Origin: JBBRVP01 sp038246785 | Lineage (GTDB): Bacteria > Actinomycetota > Actinomycetes > Jiangellales > Jiangellaceae | DNA length: 19,033 bases | Assembly: GCA_038246785.1 (NCBI GenBank) | Contig: JBBRVP010000054.1 | Coordinates: forward strand, 1-19,033 | Direction: 5' to 3' | Shown here: in pieces, positions 6,815 through 16,097 of the stretch | Position numbering within the stretch: the first letter of the stretch is position 1 | Layout of the letters: each line of letters starts with the position of its first letter | The notes under the pieces: model-generated | Database searches by the model: none | The model's input: the letters and a program-made list of their open reading frames with translations, nothing else | Told to the model about the DNA's origin: nothing | Translations under genes and position numbers: made by a program

Positions 6815-9658
6815 GTGGGCGAGGTCAGCTACCAGTTCGTCCCGTGGGTGCGCTGCGGACTCGCCGCGACGCTCACCACGCCGGACACGCTCGGCGCCGG
6901 GACGCCCGGCCGCGCCCGGCTCGACGTCGCGCTCGGCGTGAACCGCCGCGGCGGGCCGCTGCCGCCGGTCGAGCAGCGGCTGACCGTCGTCGGCCCGGGG
7001 GAGGTGGTCGGGCTTGACCCGCGGCAGATCATCCGCAGCGACCCGCTGCCCGGCGCGACCGATGCCGAGCCGAACATGCTGGTGCAGGTCGAACTCGACC
7101 GACCGGACCTGCCGTGGCTGTTCACCCCGGCTGCGGCCGACGCGAACGGCCGGCTGCGTCCCTGGCTCGTCCTCGTCGTGGTGGCCGAGGGGCCCGGCGT
7201 GTCGCTGAGCGCCGCGGGCAGCGGGCCACTGCCGGTTCTCACGCTGACGAGCGAGGCGGATCCGGCGCGGCAGCTGCCCGACCTCGGCGAGTCGTGGGCG
7301 TGGGTGCACGGCCAGGCGGTGCTGCTGCCCGGGGAGACGAGCGACGCGGTGCTGGGCGACGTCGCGGAACGCAACGCCGCCCGGCTGCTGTGCCCGCGGC
7401 GGCTGGACCCGACGACCCGGTATGTCGCCGCGCTGGTCCCCGCGTTCGAGGCCGGCCGGCGGGCCGGGCTGGGCCTCGACCCCGACCCGGCCGACGAGGC
7501 GGGGCTGCGCCCGGCGTGGAGCTTCCCCGGCCCGCCGGCCCCGCCGGTGACGAAGGTCGAGCTGCCGGTCTACCACTCGTTCCGGTTCGCCACCGGCATC
7601 GGCGGCGACTTCGAGTCGCTCGCGCGGGCGTTGCGGCCGCGTCCGCTGCCCGAGGGCGTCGGCCACCAGCCGGTGTACGTCGGCGCAGCCGGCGCGCCGC
7701 TGCCCGCCCTCGGCCCGGACGCCGACGACGCCGTCGTCCCCCTCCCCGGCGCGCTGGTGCCTCCCGGCGACCATCCCGTGCCGTGGCCGGAGGAGACCCG
7801 CGACGCCGTCGAGGGGGGGCTGAGCGGGCTGCTGGACTCGGCGGCGCGGCGGGTCGGGCAGGCCCCGGGCAACCCCGCTGACGACCCCGCCGTCACGCCG
7901 CCGCTGTACGGGCAGTGGGCGGTCGCGGTGCCCACGGTGCCGGCTGGGCCTGGTGCCTCGCCGGCGTGGCTGCGCGAGCTCAACCTCGACCCGCGGCACC
8001 GCGCGGTGGCCGGGCTGGGCGGCGCGATCGTCGAGGCCGAGCAGGACCGGCTCATGGGCGAGGCGTGGGCGCAGATCGGCGCGGTCGAGGCGGCCAACCG
8101 GGAGCTGCGCTGGGCCCAGCTGGCCCGCACCGTGCGCACGTCGCTGCTGCGCCGCCACGTCGAGCCGATGGCCGCGGCGGACGTGCTCGCTCTGACCGCG
8201 CCCGTCCACACCCGCGTGATCGCCGGCACGCAGACCCTCGCGACCGCGATCACCGCCAGCGCCCTGCCCGACGCGGTCGTCACCAGCGCGTTCCACCGCG
8301 CCCTCGGCCCCCGGGCCGCGACCGTCCGGCGGCTGGCCCGTGCGGCCGCCGCGCCGCCGCGGCAGTTCGTCGCCGGCCTCGACGACGGCAGCCTGCGCAA
8401 CGGCAGCACCGGCCCCGCGCCGGACGGAATGTTCACCCTCGCCACCGACGTGCCCCAGCAAGCGGAGGTGGCCGCGGATGTCCGCGCCGACCTGCAGGCC
8501 GCCCGCACGGCCGCGCGGAACCGGCGGGCGACCCGCGTCGATCCCGGCGAGCTGGGCCGGGCCCAGGTGACCGACACCGTCGCGGCGCGGGTCGCCGGGG
8601 TACTGGGCGTGCCCGCGGCGAACGCAACCCGGGCGGCGCTGGCCTTCCACGCGGCGGTCACCGCGGCCGCCGCGCGCGCCGACGCCATCCTCGTGCCCGC
8701 CGATCCCCCCGCCGACCCGCTCGGCATCGCGGCCGTGGTGCCCGCGCTGCTGGCACGGCTCGACCCCGCGGTGACCGTCCCGGCCCGGATGCGGGCCCGC
8801 ATCGTCGGGCCACCGCCACCGGCAGGACGCGACCCACTGCGCACCATCCTCGCCGCGCCGCAGTTCCCGCGGCCGGCCTGGCAGCTCGTCCGCGACCACG
8901 CGCCGCACCTGCTGCTGCCCGGCCTGCACCGCGTGCCGCAAGACAGCGTCACCCTCGCCGAGACCAACCCGGCCTTCGCCGAGGCGCTGCTGGTCGGGCT
9001 CAACCACGAGATGGCCCGCGAGCTGCTCTGGCGCGAGTACCCCACCGACCAGCGCGGCACCTGCTTCCACCGGTTCTGGGCACCCGGCGGCGCGGATGAC
9101 ATCGCCGCGATCGACGAGTGGGGCGGCGGCGCGCTCGGCAGCAACACCGCCGGCGAGGCGAACCTGCGTCTGGTCCTCGTGCTGCGCGGTCGGCTGCTCT
9201 ACCGCTATCCCGGCACGGTCATCTACGCGGCGCCGGACCGCAACGGCCGTCCCGACATCACGGCCGACGCCGTGATGCTGCCGACCTTCCGGGGCCGGGT
9301 CGACCCGGACGTCGCGTTCGTCGGCTTCCCCATCGGACGCGGCGACGCCCCCGCCTGGTGGTTCGTCCTCGAGGAGCAGCCGACAGCGCCACGCTTCGGC
9401 CTCGACGTCGCGACGACGTTCGGCGTCGACGCCGGCCCGGTGAATGAGTGGAACGACCTGAGCTGGGGCCACCTTGCCGACAGCGCCGACACGCTCGCGC
9501 AGCTCACCTTCCTGCGCGCCGACACCATCCCGCCGTCGCCGCCGACCGGCCCCCGATGGGGCACCACCTCCGCCGCGCTGGGCGCCATCCTCGCCCAGCA
9601 GCCGGTCCGCGTCGCGCTGCGCGCGGTCGACCTGCTCCCGGCCGAGGCGCCGCAATGA
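6815..9658 (+). CDS. Conserved uncharacterised protein, five-gene operon subunit (947 aa)
   Basis: I recognise the signature blocks but know no function. The N-terminus (YQFVPWVRCGLA) is followed by GPGEVVGLDP, RSDPLPGATDAEPN, then a run through DLPWLFTPAA and RLRPWLVLVVV, all within residues 5-130. The middle is Ala/Arg-rich and helical. The C-terminal region has LNHEMARELLWREYPTDQRG starting at residue 729, then FHRFW, a strand pair (LRLVLVLRGRLLYRYPGTVIYA) near 785-806, FPIGRGDAPAWWFVLEEQ near 840-857 and NEWNDLSWGHL near 877. No signal peptide, membrane helix or known catalytic motif is visible. The GTG at 6815 directly follows the previous TAA, with GAGGCGG just upstream as the ribosome site. 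The stop overlaps the next gene by four bases (ATGA). Tight coupling implies a fixed partner relation with its neighbours. Confidence 0.8.
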   Translation: MGEVSYQFVPWVRCGLAATLTTPDTLGAGTPGRARLDVALGVNRRGGPLPPVEQRLTVVGPGEVVGLDPRQIIRSDPLPGATDAEPNMLVQVELDRPDLPWLFTPAAADANGRLRPWLVLVVVAEGPGVSLSAAGSGPLPVLTLTSEADPARQLPDLGESWAWVHGQAVLLPGETSDAVLGDVAERNAARLLCPRRLDPTTRYVAALVPAFEAGRRAGLGLDPDPADEAGLRPAWSFPGPPAPPVTKVELPVYHSFRFATGIGGDFESLARALRPRPLPEGVGHQPVYVGAAGAPLPALGPDADDAVVPLPGALVPPGDHPVPWPEETRDAVEGGLSGLLDSAARRVGQAPGNPADDPAVTPPLYGQWAVAVPTVPAGPGASPAWLRELNLDPRHRAVAGLGGAIVEAEQDRLMGEAWAQIGAVEAANRELRWAQLARTVRTSLLRRHVEPMAAADVLALTAPVHTRVIAGTQTLATAITASALPDAVVTSAFHRALGPRAATVRRLARAAAAPPRQFVAGLDDGSLRNGSTGPAPDGMFTLATDVPQQAEVAADVRADLQAARTAARNRRATRVDPGELGRAQVTDTVAARVAGVLGVPAANATRAALAFHAAVTAAAARADAILVPADPPADPLGIAAVVPALLARLDPAVTVPARMRARIVGPPPPAGRDPLRTILAAPQFPRPAWQLVRDHAPHLLLPGLHRVPQDSVTLAETNPAFAEALLVGLNHEMARELLWREYPTDQRGTCFHRFWAPGGADDIAAIDEWGGGALGSNTAGEANLRLVLVLRGRLLYRYPGTVIYAAPDRNGRPDITADAVMLPTFRGRVDPDVAFVGFPIGRGDAPAWWFVLEEQPTAPRFGLDVATTFGVDAGPVNEWNDLSWGHLADSADTLAQLTFLRADTIPPSPPTGPRWGTTSAALGAILAQQPVRVALRAVDLLPAEAPQ

Positions 9659-12600
9659 CGAGCATCCCCGAGCTGGAGGCGCGCGTCGCTGCCGCGCAGG
9701 CCGAGGTCGACGCCGCCCAGGCGGGGCTCGACGCGATCGCCGAGGAGATGCAGGAACCGCCGCCACACCCGCCCGGCCTGCCGGTCCGCCTCCACGCCGC
9801 ACAACGGCGGCTGGCGGTGGTGTCGCAGCGGCTCGCCGACGCGCAGGCCGAGCTCGCCGCCGCGCTCGCGTTGCCCGACCCGACTGCGGGGCTGCACTCC
9901 GACGTCCCGATCGCGCTGCTGCCGGTGCGTCTGGAGACCCGGTACGTCACCGACGCGGCCGGCCCGGCGTTGCTGGTGCGGGTCTACCCGGACGAGATCC
10001 ACGTCGACGATCACGAGCCCGAGCTGACCGACCTGGAACTCGCCGCGGCACGCGAGTACTGGACGCGGGTGTGGCGCGCCGGGCGAAGCGACGTCGCGGC
10101 CGAGCGGGCCGCGTTCGCCGGGTTGTGCGGACGGGTCGGGGTCACCCGCGCGCTGTGGGTGGAACGGGCCACGCGGCCCGACGACGCGTCGCGCCCGGCC
10201 GACCCGACGCCCGACGGGCAGCCGCTGCCGGCCGACCCGACGCTCCCCGACACCGCGCACGCCGAGTCCGGGTTCGGCCGGGCCGCGGTCAGCCGCGTCC
10301 TGCCCGACCGCTGGACGGTCCTCGGCTACCGCGGCGGCGCCCCGGTGCTGCGCACCGACGGCACACCGATCCCGGACCCGCTCGCCGTCGGCCCGCCGCC
10401 GCAGCGTGCCGCCCCCCGCCCGGACGAACCGCCGCTGGACGAGGCCAGCCGCTGGCTGGTCGACTTCGGCGCCGCGGTGGCGGTCGGCATGGGCATCCGC
10501 TGCCCGCTGGAGGTCGCCGGGCTGCCGCTCGACCGGCTCGTCGTGCTCGGGGTGCGCGCGGGCGAGACGCCCGAGGCGTCGGCGGCGCGACTGGTGGAGC
10601 TGCTCGACGTGCAGCGCTACACGTCGGGGCTCGGCTTCGTCCCGGTCGGCGCGCCAACGAACAACACCGCGGCCGCCCACAGCGCGTGGAGCCGGCGCCC
10701 GGACAGCGCGACCGCCTTCGACGCGGCGCGCGAGGACGCCGGCGAGCCCGCGGCCGCCGCGGCGGTGACCGCCGCGGCCCTCGGCTTCGACACCGCCGCG
10801 CTCGTCGGGGTCGGGCATGCCGGCACGCCACACGTTCCCGGCGCGAAGGAGCTGCCGACCGCGCTGTTCCCGGCCACCGTCGGCTACTTCCTGGGCGTGC
10901 TGCTCGACCCGCTCGTCGGGGACGACTCGATCGAGACGGTGCGGGAGCTGTTCGTGGACTGGGTGCGCCCGCTCGGGCCGCTGCCGACGTTGCGGGTCGG
11001 CGCGCAGCCGTACGGGCTGCTGCCGGTCACGGCGCTGCGCCGCTGGCAACGCGCCCCCGCCGACCCGGCTCGGCTGTCCCGCCTCGCCGACCTGGCCAGG
11101 CGGCTGCGGGCGGAGTGGCTCGGGCCGACGGCGCCTGCCGCGCCCCGGCCCGTCCCGCACGTCGGCAGCGCGGCGTCGGCCGCCGACCCGGATCAGGAGA
11201 TGCTCGACATCCTGGCCCGCGACGCCGTGTCCGGCAGGTACCGGCTGCGGCCGGTGCGCGGGTTGCGGGTCGTGCGCGGCGAGGCGGAACTGCTGCCCTC
11301 GCTGCGTCCGGACCCGTCCGACGTCCCCGAGGCGGTGCACCATCTGTTCGGCGGCGGCCCCGCCTTGTCCCGGCTCACCCACTTCGTCTACGACCCGCGC
11401 ACGGCGCGCATCCGGCGCGCGCTCGTCCTGGCCGGGGAGCTGTCCGAGGACGACCCGCTGCCCCCTGCCGAGGGCACCGACGCGAACTACCTCACCTTCC
11501 TCGCCCGCCGCGGAGAGCGGGAGGCGGCGTTCACCGGCCCCGGCCACGACACACTGTTCTTCGCCCTGGCCCGGCTGGCCTGCGCCCTCGCCGACGCCGA
11601 GGCGGCGCTACGCCTGACCGGGCCGGGCGTGTTCGCCGCCGCACGCGCCGCGCTCGAACCCGAGCTCGTCGACCCCGATGGCGCCGCCACGCCTACCGCG
11701 CCGCGGCTGCTCGCCCGCGCCGCCGCCGACGTCGCGCCGCAATTGCCCGCCGGCCAGACGATCGCCGAGTTCCTCGACACCGCCACCGAGGCGCAGGTCA
11801 GGCAGCTCAACCTGCCCGACGTCACCGCCGGCTACTGGCACACCACCTTCGTGCGCCGCGCGTTCGGCGAGCTGGCCGCCCTGCCCACCGCCGCGCTGGA
11901 CCGGCTCGCCCGCGCCACGCTGGACGCCTGCTCGCACCGGCTCGACGCCTGGCTCACCGCGTTCGCCACCCGGCGGCTGGGCGACCTGCGCGCCACCGCG
12001 CCGGCCGGCGTCCACCTCGGCGGGTACGGCTGGGTGGAGAACCTGCGCCCGGACCCCGCCCCGCTCCAGGTCACCGAGCTGCCCGACGGCGAGACCGGTC
12101 CGCTCGTCACCGACCCCGGCGCGGGATACGTCCTCGCCCCCTCGCCGACCCACGCGAGCGCCGCCGCGCTGCTTCTCAGCGGGCACCTCAGCCACCGAGG
12201 TGCCCAAGGGGCGGCGGCCGGTCTGTTCGCCGTCGACCTGCACAGCGACCGCGCCCGGCTCGCGCTGTGGCTGCTCGACGGGGTGCGGCAGGGCCAACCC
12301 CTCGGCGCGCTGCTCGGATACCTGCTCGAGCGCGGCCTGCACGAACGCAGCCGTCCCGGCGTCGAGCTGGACATGTTCATCCGCCCGCTGCGCGCACTCG
12401 CCCCACTGGTCGCCGGCGCGCTGCAGGACGTCGACGAGACCGTCGAGGCGGTGGAGTCGGCCGCGGCGTCCTCGGTGGTGGACGGGCTGCGGCTGCTCGA
12501 CCGGTTCGGGCAGGACCCGACCGTGCTCGAGCCGGTGCTGGCCGGGGCGGACGCGGCGCAGCGGGCGGCGGTGCTGGCCGAGGTCGCCGCACTCGCCGAG

Positions 12601-14061
12601 CCGGCTGACGCGCTGGCCGACCTGCTGCTCGCCGAGACGACCTACCAGGTGGCCACCGGGAACGTGGCGCGGGCCGCCGCCTCCCTCGACGCGCTCGGCA
12701 ACGGCCTCGCCCAGCCGCCCGAGCCGGAGGTGACGCAGACCCCGCGGCACGGGTTCGCACACCGGCACCGCCTGGTCGCTCTGGTCCCCACCGCCACCGC
12801 CGCGCCGCCGGGGTGGGCCGCCGGCGCGCAACGACCGCGGCGGCTCGCCGAGCCCCGCCTGGACGGGTGGGCCGCGCAGCTGCTCGGCCCGGCCGACCGC
12901 ATCCGCGCCGCCGTGCGCGACGAGGCGGGCGCGATCACCCAGGTGAGCGTCGCCGACCTCGGGCTGTGCGCGCTCGACCTCCTCATGGGCGCGGTGGACC
13001 TCGCCGAGACGGTCGTCGCCGTCGGTGACCCGGACTTCCCCGCGGACTTCCCGGCCGGCGCCGTCGCGTTGGAGGACGCGCTCACCCACGCAGGCTGGCT
13101 GCGCGACGCGGCCGGGGCGGCCCGCCCGCTGCAAGCCGGCGACCTGCTCGAGCCCGGTGCGGCCGCAGGCACCGGGGTGCACACCAGCGAGCTGGCCGCA
13201 CGCGCCGCGACCGCCGCCCAGGGCTACCGGGCCGCCGCGGCGCGGCTCGCGGCCGATCCGGGCGCCGCGCTGGCCACGCTCGCCGGGTACGGGCTGACCG
13301 GCGTCGACGCCGACGCGGCGCGCGCGGAGACCGCCCGGGTGATCGCACGCCTAGACGAGCTGGCCGACACCCCCACCGGGCCGCAGTTCGCCGACCAGCC
13401 CGCCGTCCAGGCGCTCCGCGTGATCTTCGGCGACGGCTTCCCAGTACTGCCCCTCGTCGACTCGCCGGGCGTGCCGTGGACCGGCGCGCTGGCCACCGAG
13501 CCGGCGTTTCTGGATGGCGACCCCGCCGGGCCCGTCGCGTGGCTGCAGCAGGTGGGACGCGTCCGGGCGGCGGTGGAGCGGTTCCTGCTGGCCACCGGCG
13601 GCGGCCCGCTCGCGGTGGCCCAGCACCCGGCCGCGCAGCGCTGGGCCGGCCTGCCCCTGGCCGACGGAACGGACCCGGCCGCGGACGCCACGTCGATCCT
13701 CGTCCACGGCCCGGGCGCGGCCGCCCCGGCGCTGGCCGGGCTGGTGATCGACGAATGGGCCGACGTCGTGCCGGCCCGCGGCGCCACCGCCGGCGTCGCC
13801 TTCGCGTTCGACGAGCCCGGCGCGCGGGCCCCGCAGGCCGTGCTGCTGGCCGTCCCGCCGGTGCTCGGAAGCCCATGGTCACTCGATTCGCTGGCCGACG
13901 TCCTGGTCGAGACCGCCGACCTCGCCCGCATCCGCATGGTCGGCCCGGACGAGGCGCCCTGGCTCGGGCACTACCTGCCGGCGCTCTACGTCGCCGACAA
14001 CGCGGACGGGGAGACGATCTCGGTCGACCTGCACCCCCTCGTCGAGGCGGTCCAACCGTGA
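9655..14061 (+). CDS. Conserved uncharacterised giant protein, five-gene operon subunit (1468 aa)
   Basis: The largest protein of the operon; function unknown. Residues 3-75 form a probable coiled coil (LEARVAAAQAEVDAAQAGLD and a second heptad stretch). Conserved blocks follow: DVPIALLPVRLETRY and VRVYPDEIHVDDHEPELTD (83-122), LPDRWTVLGYRGG near 213, YTSGLGFVPVGAPTNNT (322-338), and LRVGAQPYGLLPVT (446-459). A long helical, Ala-rich middle part follows, with a C-terminal block from 1362 (GLVIDEWADVVPARGA, then FAFDEPGARAPQAVLLAVPP) ending in GHYLPALYVA. There is no export signal or known enzymatic motif. I take the ATG at 9655, inside the upstream stop (ATGA), because GAGG lies 8 bases before it and the coiled coil starts there; the frame is open further upstream but overlaps gene three. 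The block set recurs in uncharacterised proteins of other bacteria as I recall; a database search would settle this. Confidence 0.8.
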   Translation: MTSIPELEARVAAAQAEVDAAQAGLDAIAEEMQEPPPHPPGLPVRLHAAQRRLAVVSQRLADAQAELAAALALPDPTAGLHSDVPIALLPVRLETRYVTDAAGPALLVRVYPDEIHVDDHEPELTDLELAAAREYWTRVWRAGRSDVAAERAAFAGLCGRVGVTRALWVERATRPDDASRPADPTPDGQPLPADPTLPDTAHAESGFGRAAVSRVLPDRWTVLGYRGGAPVLRTDGTPIPDPLAVGPPPQRAAPRPDEPPLDEASRWLVDFGAAVAVGMGIRCPLEVAGLPLDRLVVLGVRAGETPEASAARLVELLDVQRYTSGLGFVPVGAPTNNTAAAHSAWSRRPDSATAFDAAREDAGEPAAAAAVTAAALGFDTAALVGVGHAGTPHVPGAKELPTALFPATVGYFLGVLLDPLVGDDSIETVRELFVDWVRPLGPLPTLRVGAQPYGLLPVTALRRWQRAPADPARLSRLADLARRLRAEWLGPTAPAAPRPVPHVGSAASAADPDQEMLDILARDAVSGRYRLRPVRGLRVVRGEAELLPSLRPDPSDVPEAVHHLFGGGPALSRLTHFVYDPRTARIRRALVLAGELSEDDPLPPAEGTDANYLTFLARRGEREAAFTGPGHDTLFFALARLACALADAEAALRLTGPGVFAAARAALEPELVDPDGAATPTAPRLLARAAADVAPQLPAGQTIAEFLDTATEAQVRQLNLPDVTAGYWHTTFVRRAFGELAALPTAALDRLARATLDACSHRLDAWLTAFATRRLGDLRATAPAGVHLGGYGWVENLRPDPAPLQVTELPDGETGPLVTDPGAGYVLAPSPTHASAAALLLSGHLSHRGAQGAAAGLFAVDLHSDRARLALWLLDGVRQGQPLGALLGYLLERGLHERSRPGVELDMFIRPLRALAPLVAGALQDVDETVEAVESAAASSVVDGLRLLDRFGQDPTVLEPVLAGADAAQRAAVLAEVAALAEPADALADLLLAETTYQVATGNVARAAASLDALGNGLAQPPEPEVTQTPRHGFAHRHRLVALVPTATAAPPGWAAGAQRPRRLAEPRLDGWAAQLLGPADRIRAAVRDEAGAITQVSVADLGLCALDLLMGAVDLAETVVAVGDPDFPADFPAGAVALEDALTHAGWLRDAAGAARPLQAGDLLEPGAAAGTGVHTSELAARAATAAQGYRAAAARLAADPGAALATLAGYGLTGVDADAARAETARVIARLDELADTPTGPQFADQPAVQALRVIFGDGFPVLPLVDSPGVPWTGALATEPAFLDGDPAGPVAWLQQVGRVRAAVERFLLATGGGPLAVAQHPAAQRWAGLPLADGTDPAADATSILVHGPGAAAPALAGLVIDEWADVVPARGATAGVAFAFDEPGARAPQAVLLAVPPVLGSPWSLDSLADVLVETADLARIRMVGPDEAPWLGHYLPALYVADNADGETISVDLHPLVEAVQP

Positions 14062-14074
14062 AGGCGGTGCAGCC

Positions 14075-15703
14075 ATGTTGTCGGTGACCTCGTGGTTCCG
14101 GATCGAGCCACAATCCGACGACCCGGCGCCCGGGCCGGAGCGCGCGCTGCAGGCCCGCATCTACGACCCGACCTGGCTGCTCGGCCGCCAGTGGCAGCTC
14201 GGCGAGCTCACCGGCGAGGACGCCGCCAGCCCGGCCTGGGTGCGGCTGCGGCTGGCGAGCACACCGATCAACCGCATCCAGCTCGGCGGCACGGTCCAAG
14301 ACGTCGCGCCGGCGCAGCTGGTCGAGCCGCTGGTCGAGGGCGAGGCGGACGCCGCGACGGACTGGCCGGCCGCGGTCGCCGCCGGGCAGCACTTCCTCGC
14401 CGCCCTGGAGCTGGCCGGCCTGGCCACCCTGGCCCCGGCCTTCCGCGACGCGTACCCGCTGCCCGACCCCGACGCGCAATCCGCCCGCGCCCGGATCCTG
14501 CGCCGCCGCGGGCTGGACGGCGTTGCGCTCGCCGCCGCCGTACGCGGGCCCGACGGGGCGGCGCGGCTGCCCGAGCGGCCGCACCTGACTGCCCGCCAGG
14601 ACGACGTACTCACAGTCCTGCGCGCCTGGCTGGCGTGGTACCCGACGCCGCCGGCCGGCGGCTCGGCGTGGGTCCCTGAGCGGCTGGAGTACGCGTTCAC
14701 CCTTGGTGCGCCGGACCCGGCCGGGACCGGCGAGGTGGTGCTGGCCGCGCCCTCCTACCAGGGCGGCCGGCTCGACTGGACCGACCTGCGCCTCGACCCC
14801 GACGCTCCCGGCCTCGGCGCCGTCGGCGCCCCGACCCCCCGTGTGCACACCGGGCTGCCGACCCGCGTCAGCTATCCCGGCATGCCGGCCAACCGCTGGT
14901 GGGAGTTCGAGGACGCCGAGGTGTCCTTCGGCCACATCGAGGCCGAGGGCGGCGACCTCGCCCGGCTGCTGCTCGTCGAGTTCGCGACCGTCTACGGCAA
15001 CGACTGGTTCGTCGCGCCGTGCGACGTCGATCTCGGGACGGTGGTGGCGGTGACCGCGCTGGTCGTCACCGACACGTTCGGCCGCGCCACGCTCGTCGCG
15101 CCGGCCGACCCGACCGGCTGGAGCATGTTCCGGCTCACCGGCGCCCCGCCCGGCCTGCTCGCGCTGCCCGCCGTGACGGGCGCGGGGCTGGAGAGCGCGC
15201 CGCTGGAAGAGGTGATGCTCGCCCGCGACGAGGCGGCCAACCTCGCGTGGGCGATCGAGCGGACGGTCACCGGTCCCGCCGGCGAGCGGGTCGACCGGCA
15301 CCAGGCCTGGCGCGATCGCGTCGCCGCGCTCGTCCACGCCCCGGCCACCGCCACCGGTCTGCCCGACGACGTGGTCACCTATCAGCTCGCGAACGACCCG
15401 CCCGATCACTGGACGCCGCTCGTCCCGCGCTCGGCCGGGCTGCGCTCGATCCGGCTCGAGCGCGGCGAGGTCGTCCATGGCGACGGCACCGGGTACCCGC
15501 CGCTGGGCCGGCTGCTCGAACCCGACCGGCCGCTCGTGCTGTTCGAGGAGGAGCTGCCGCGCAGCGGCCTGCGGGTCACCCGCACCTGGCAGCTCGCCCG
15601 GCACGCGGACGGGCGGATCGCGACCTGGCTGGGCCGGCGCAGCCGTCCTGGGCGCGGCGAGAGCCGCAGTGGGCTCGCGTTCGACCGGCTTCGCAACGAC
15701 TGA
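14075..15703 (+). CDS. Conserved uncharacterised protein, last gene of the five-gene operon (542 aa)
   Basis: Function unknown, but the family signature is strong. Residues 25-50 read LQARIYDPTWLLGRQWQLGE followed by LTGEDA. The middle has EYAFTLGAPD and YQGGRLDWTDLRLD near 205-245. PGMPANRWWEFEDAEV is at 268-283, and VYGNDWFVAPCDVDLG at 306-321 is followed by LVVTDTFGRATLV. Near 375-410 is LEEVMLARDEAANLAWAIER, and the C-terminus is Arg/Gly-rich (RRSRPGRGESRSGLAFDRL). The Trp-rich, strand-rich pattern suggests a compact structural protein rather than an enzyme; this is inference. The ATG lies 13 bases after the previous stop, with AAGGCGG as a weak ribosome site. No signal peptide or membrane segment is seen. 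It closes the operon; a GC-rich hairpin starts 10 bases after its TGA. Confidence 0.8.
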   Translation: MLSVTSWFRIEPQSDDPAPGPERALQARIYDPTWLLGRQWQLGELTGEDAASPAWVRLRLASTPINRIQLGGTVQDVAPAQLVEPLVEGEADAATDWPAAVAAGQHFLAALELAGLATLAPAFRDAYPLPDPDAQSARARILRRRGLDGVALAAAVRGPDGAARLPERPHLTARQDDVLTVLRAWLAWYPTPPAGGSAWVPERLEYAFTLGAPDPAGTGEVVLAAPSYQGGRLDWTDLRLDPDAPGLGAVGAPTPRVHTGLPTRVSYPGMPANRWWEFEDAEVSFGHIEAEGGDLARLLLVEFATVYGNDWFVAPCDVDLGTVVAVTALVVTDTFGRATLVAPADPTGWSMFRLTGAPPGLLALPAVTGAGLESAPLEEVMLARDEAANLAWAIERTVTGPAGERVDRHQAWRDRVAALVHAPATATGLPDDVVTYQLANDPPDHWTPLVPRSAGLRSIRLERGEVVHGDGTGYPPLGRLLEPDRPLVLFEEELPRSGLRVTRTWQLARHADGRIATWLGRRSRPGRGESRSGLAFDRLRND

Positions 15704-15712
15704 CCGAGTCGG

Positions 15713-15735
15713 CGAGCGCGGCGTGCAGCGCCTCG
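15713..15735 (+). terminator. Possible GC-rich terminator hairpin after the operon
   Basis: CGAGCGC (15713-15719) pairs with GCG and CTCG (15728-15735) with one bulged C, around an 8-base loop. It begins 10 bases after the last operon stop. There is no T run, so the call rests on position and stem only. Confidence 0.25.
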
Positions 15736-16086
15736 ACGGTGTCGTCGTCGATGGGGGCGGCGGTGGCCACCCGATCCGGGCAATCGTTGGCGTGGTGTCG
15801 GCGCTTGCGGCTGATGCGATCCCGCTCGCTGTCATCCCGACGGTGTGTCCCGTCGACGATCGTCTACTGGACATGATCGCCCGGTGCGCGGCCCTGCCAG
15901 ATGGCGCCGCGGGAACCAGGCCACGCACCGGTGAAGGTCACCGGCGGTTCCTGGCCGGTCCTTGGGGTGAGCCACATTGAGGGGCCCGCGGGATGGCGTG
16001 CTGGAAGCTGGTTAGCCGCATGCATCTGCGCGAGCATGGTCGGCGGCCCGGCAGGGCGCCGCGACGATCAGAGGACGTGGCTGCAC

Positions 16087-16093
16087 GAGGAGG
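16087..16093 (+). promoter_or_regulatory. Ribosome binding site of the VOC gene
   Basis: GAGGAGG stands four bases before the ATG at 16098. It is the strongest such site in the window and fixes the start, although the frame is open 105 bases further upstream. Confidence 0.7.
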
Positions 16094-16097
16094 TGCG

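Larger units (their letters stand above)
15704..16097. other. Gap of about 390 bases without a clear gene
   Basis: No frame has a good start, ribosome site and codon bias throughout. On the minus strand, 15843 down to about 15700 reads without a stop with fairly protein-like content (RISRKRRHHANDCPDR, then IDDDTVEALHAALADS), preceded by an in-frame TAG. It could be the remnant of a decayed gene whose end overlaps the operon's last gene. A 7-bp hairpin (CCGGTGA/TCACCGG, loop AGG) lies at 15928-15944. No promoter for the next gene was recognised. Confidence 0.3.

Noticed and set aside
5354..9802. A 1482-codon open frame on the minus strand
   Set aside because: It is antisense to well-supported operon genes, reads as Arg/Gly/Pro-rich low-information protein, and is expected where third positions are almost all G or C. 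Similar long antisense frames occur at 123-1658, 3389-5215, 9223-11547 and 13082-15928.
888..15703. Reading the operon as a phage tail or contractile injection system
   Set aside because: No sheath, tube, baseplate-wedge, spike or AAA+ ATPase signatures were recognised in the five proteins, so the size and coupling alone do not support that label.
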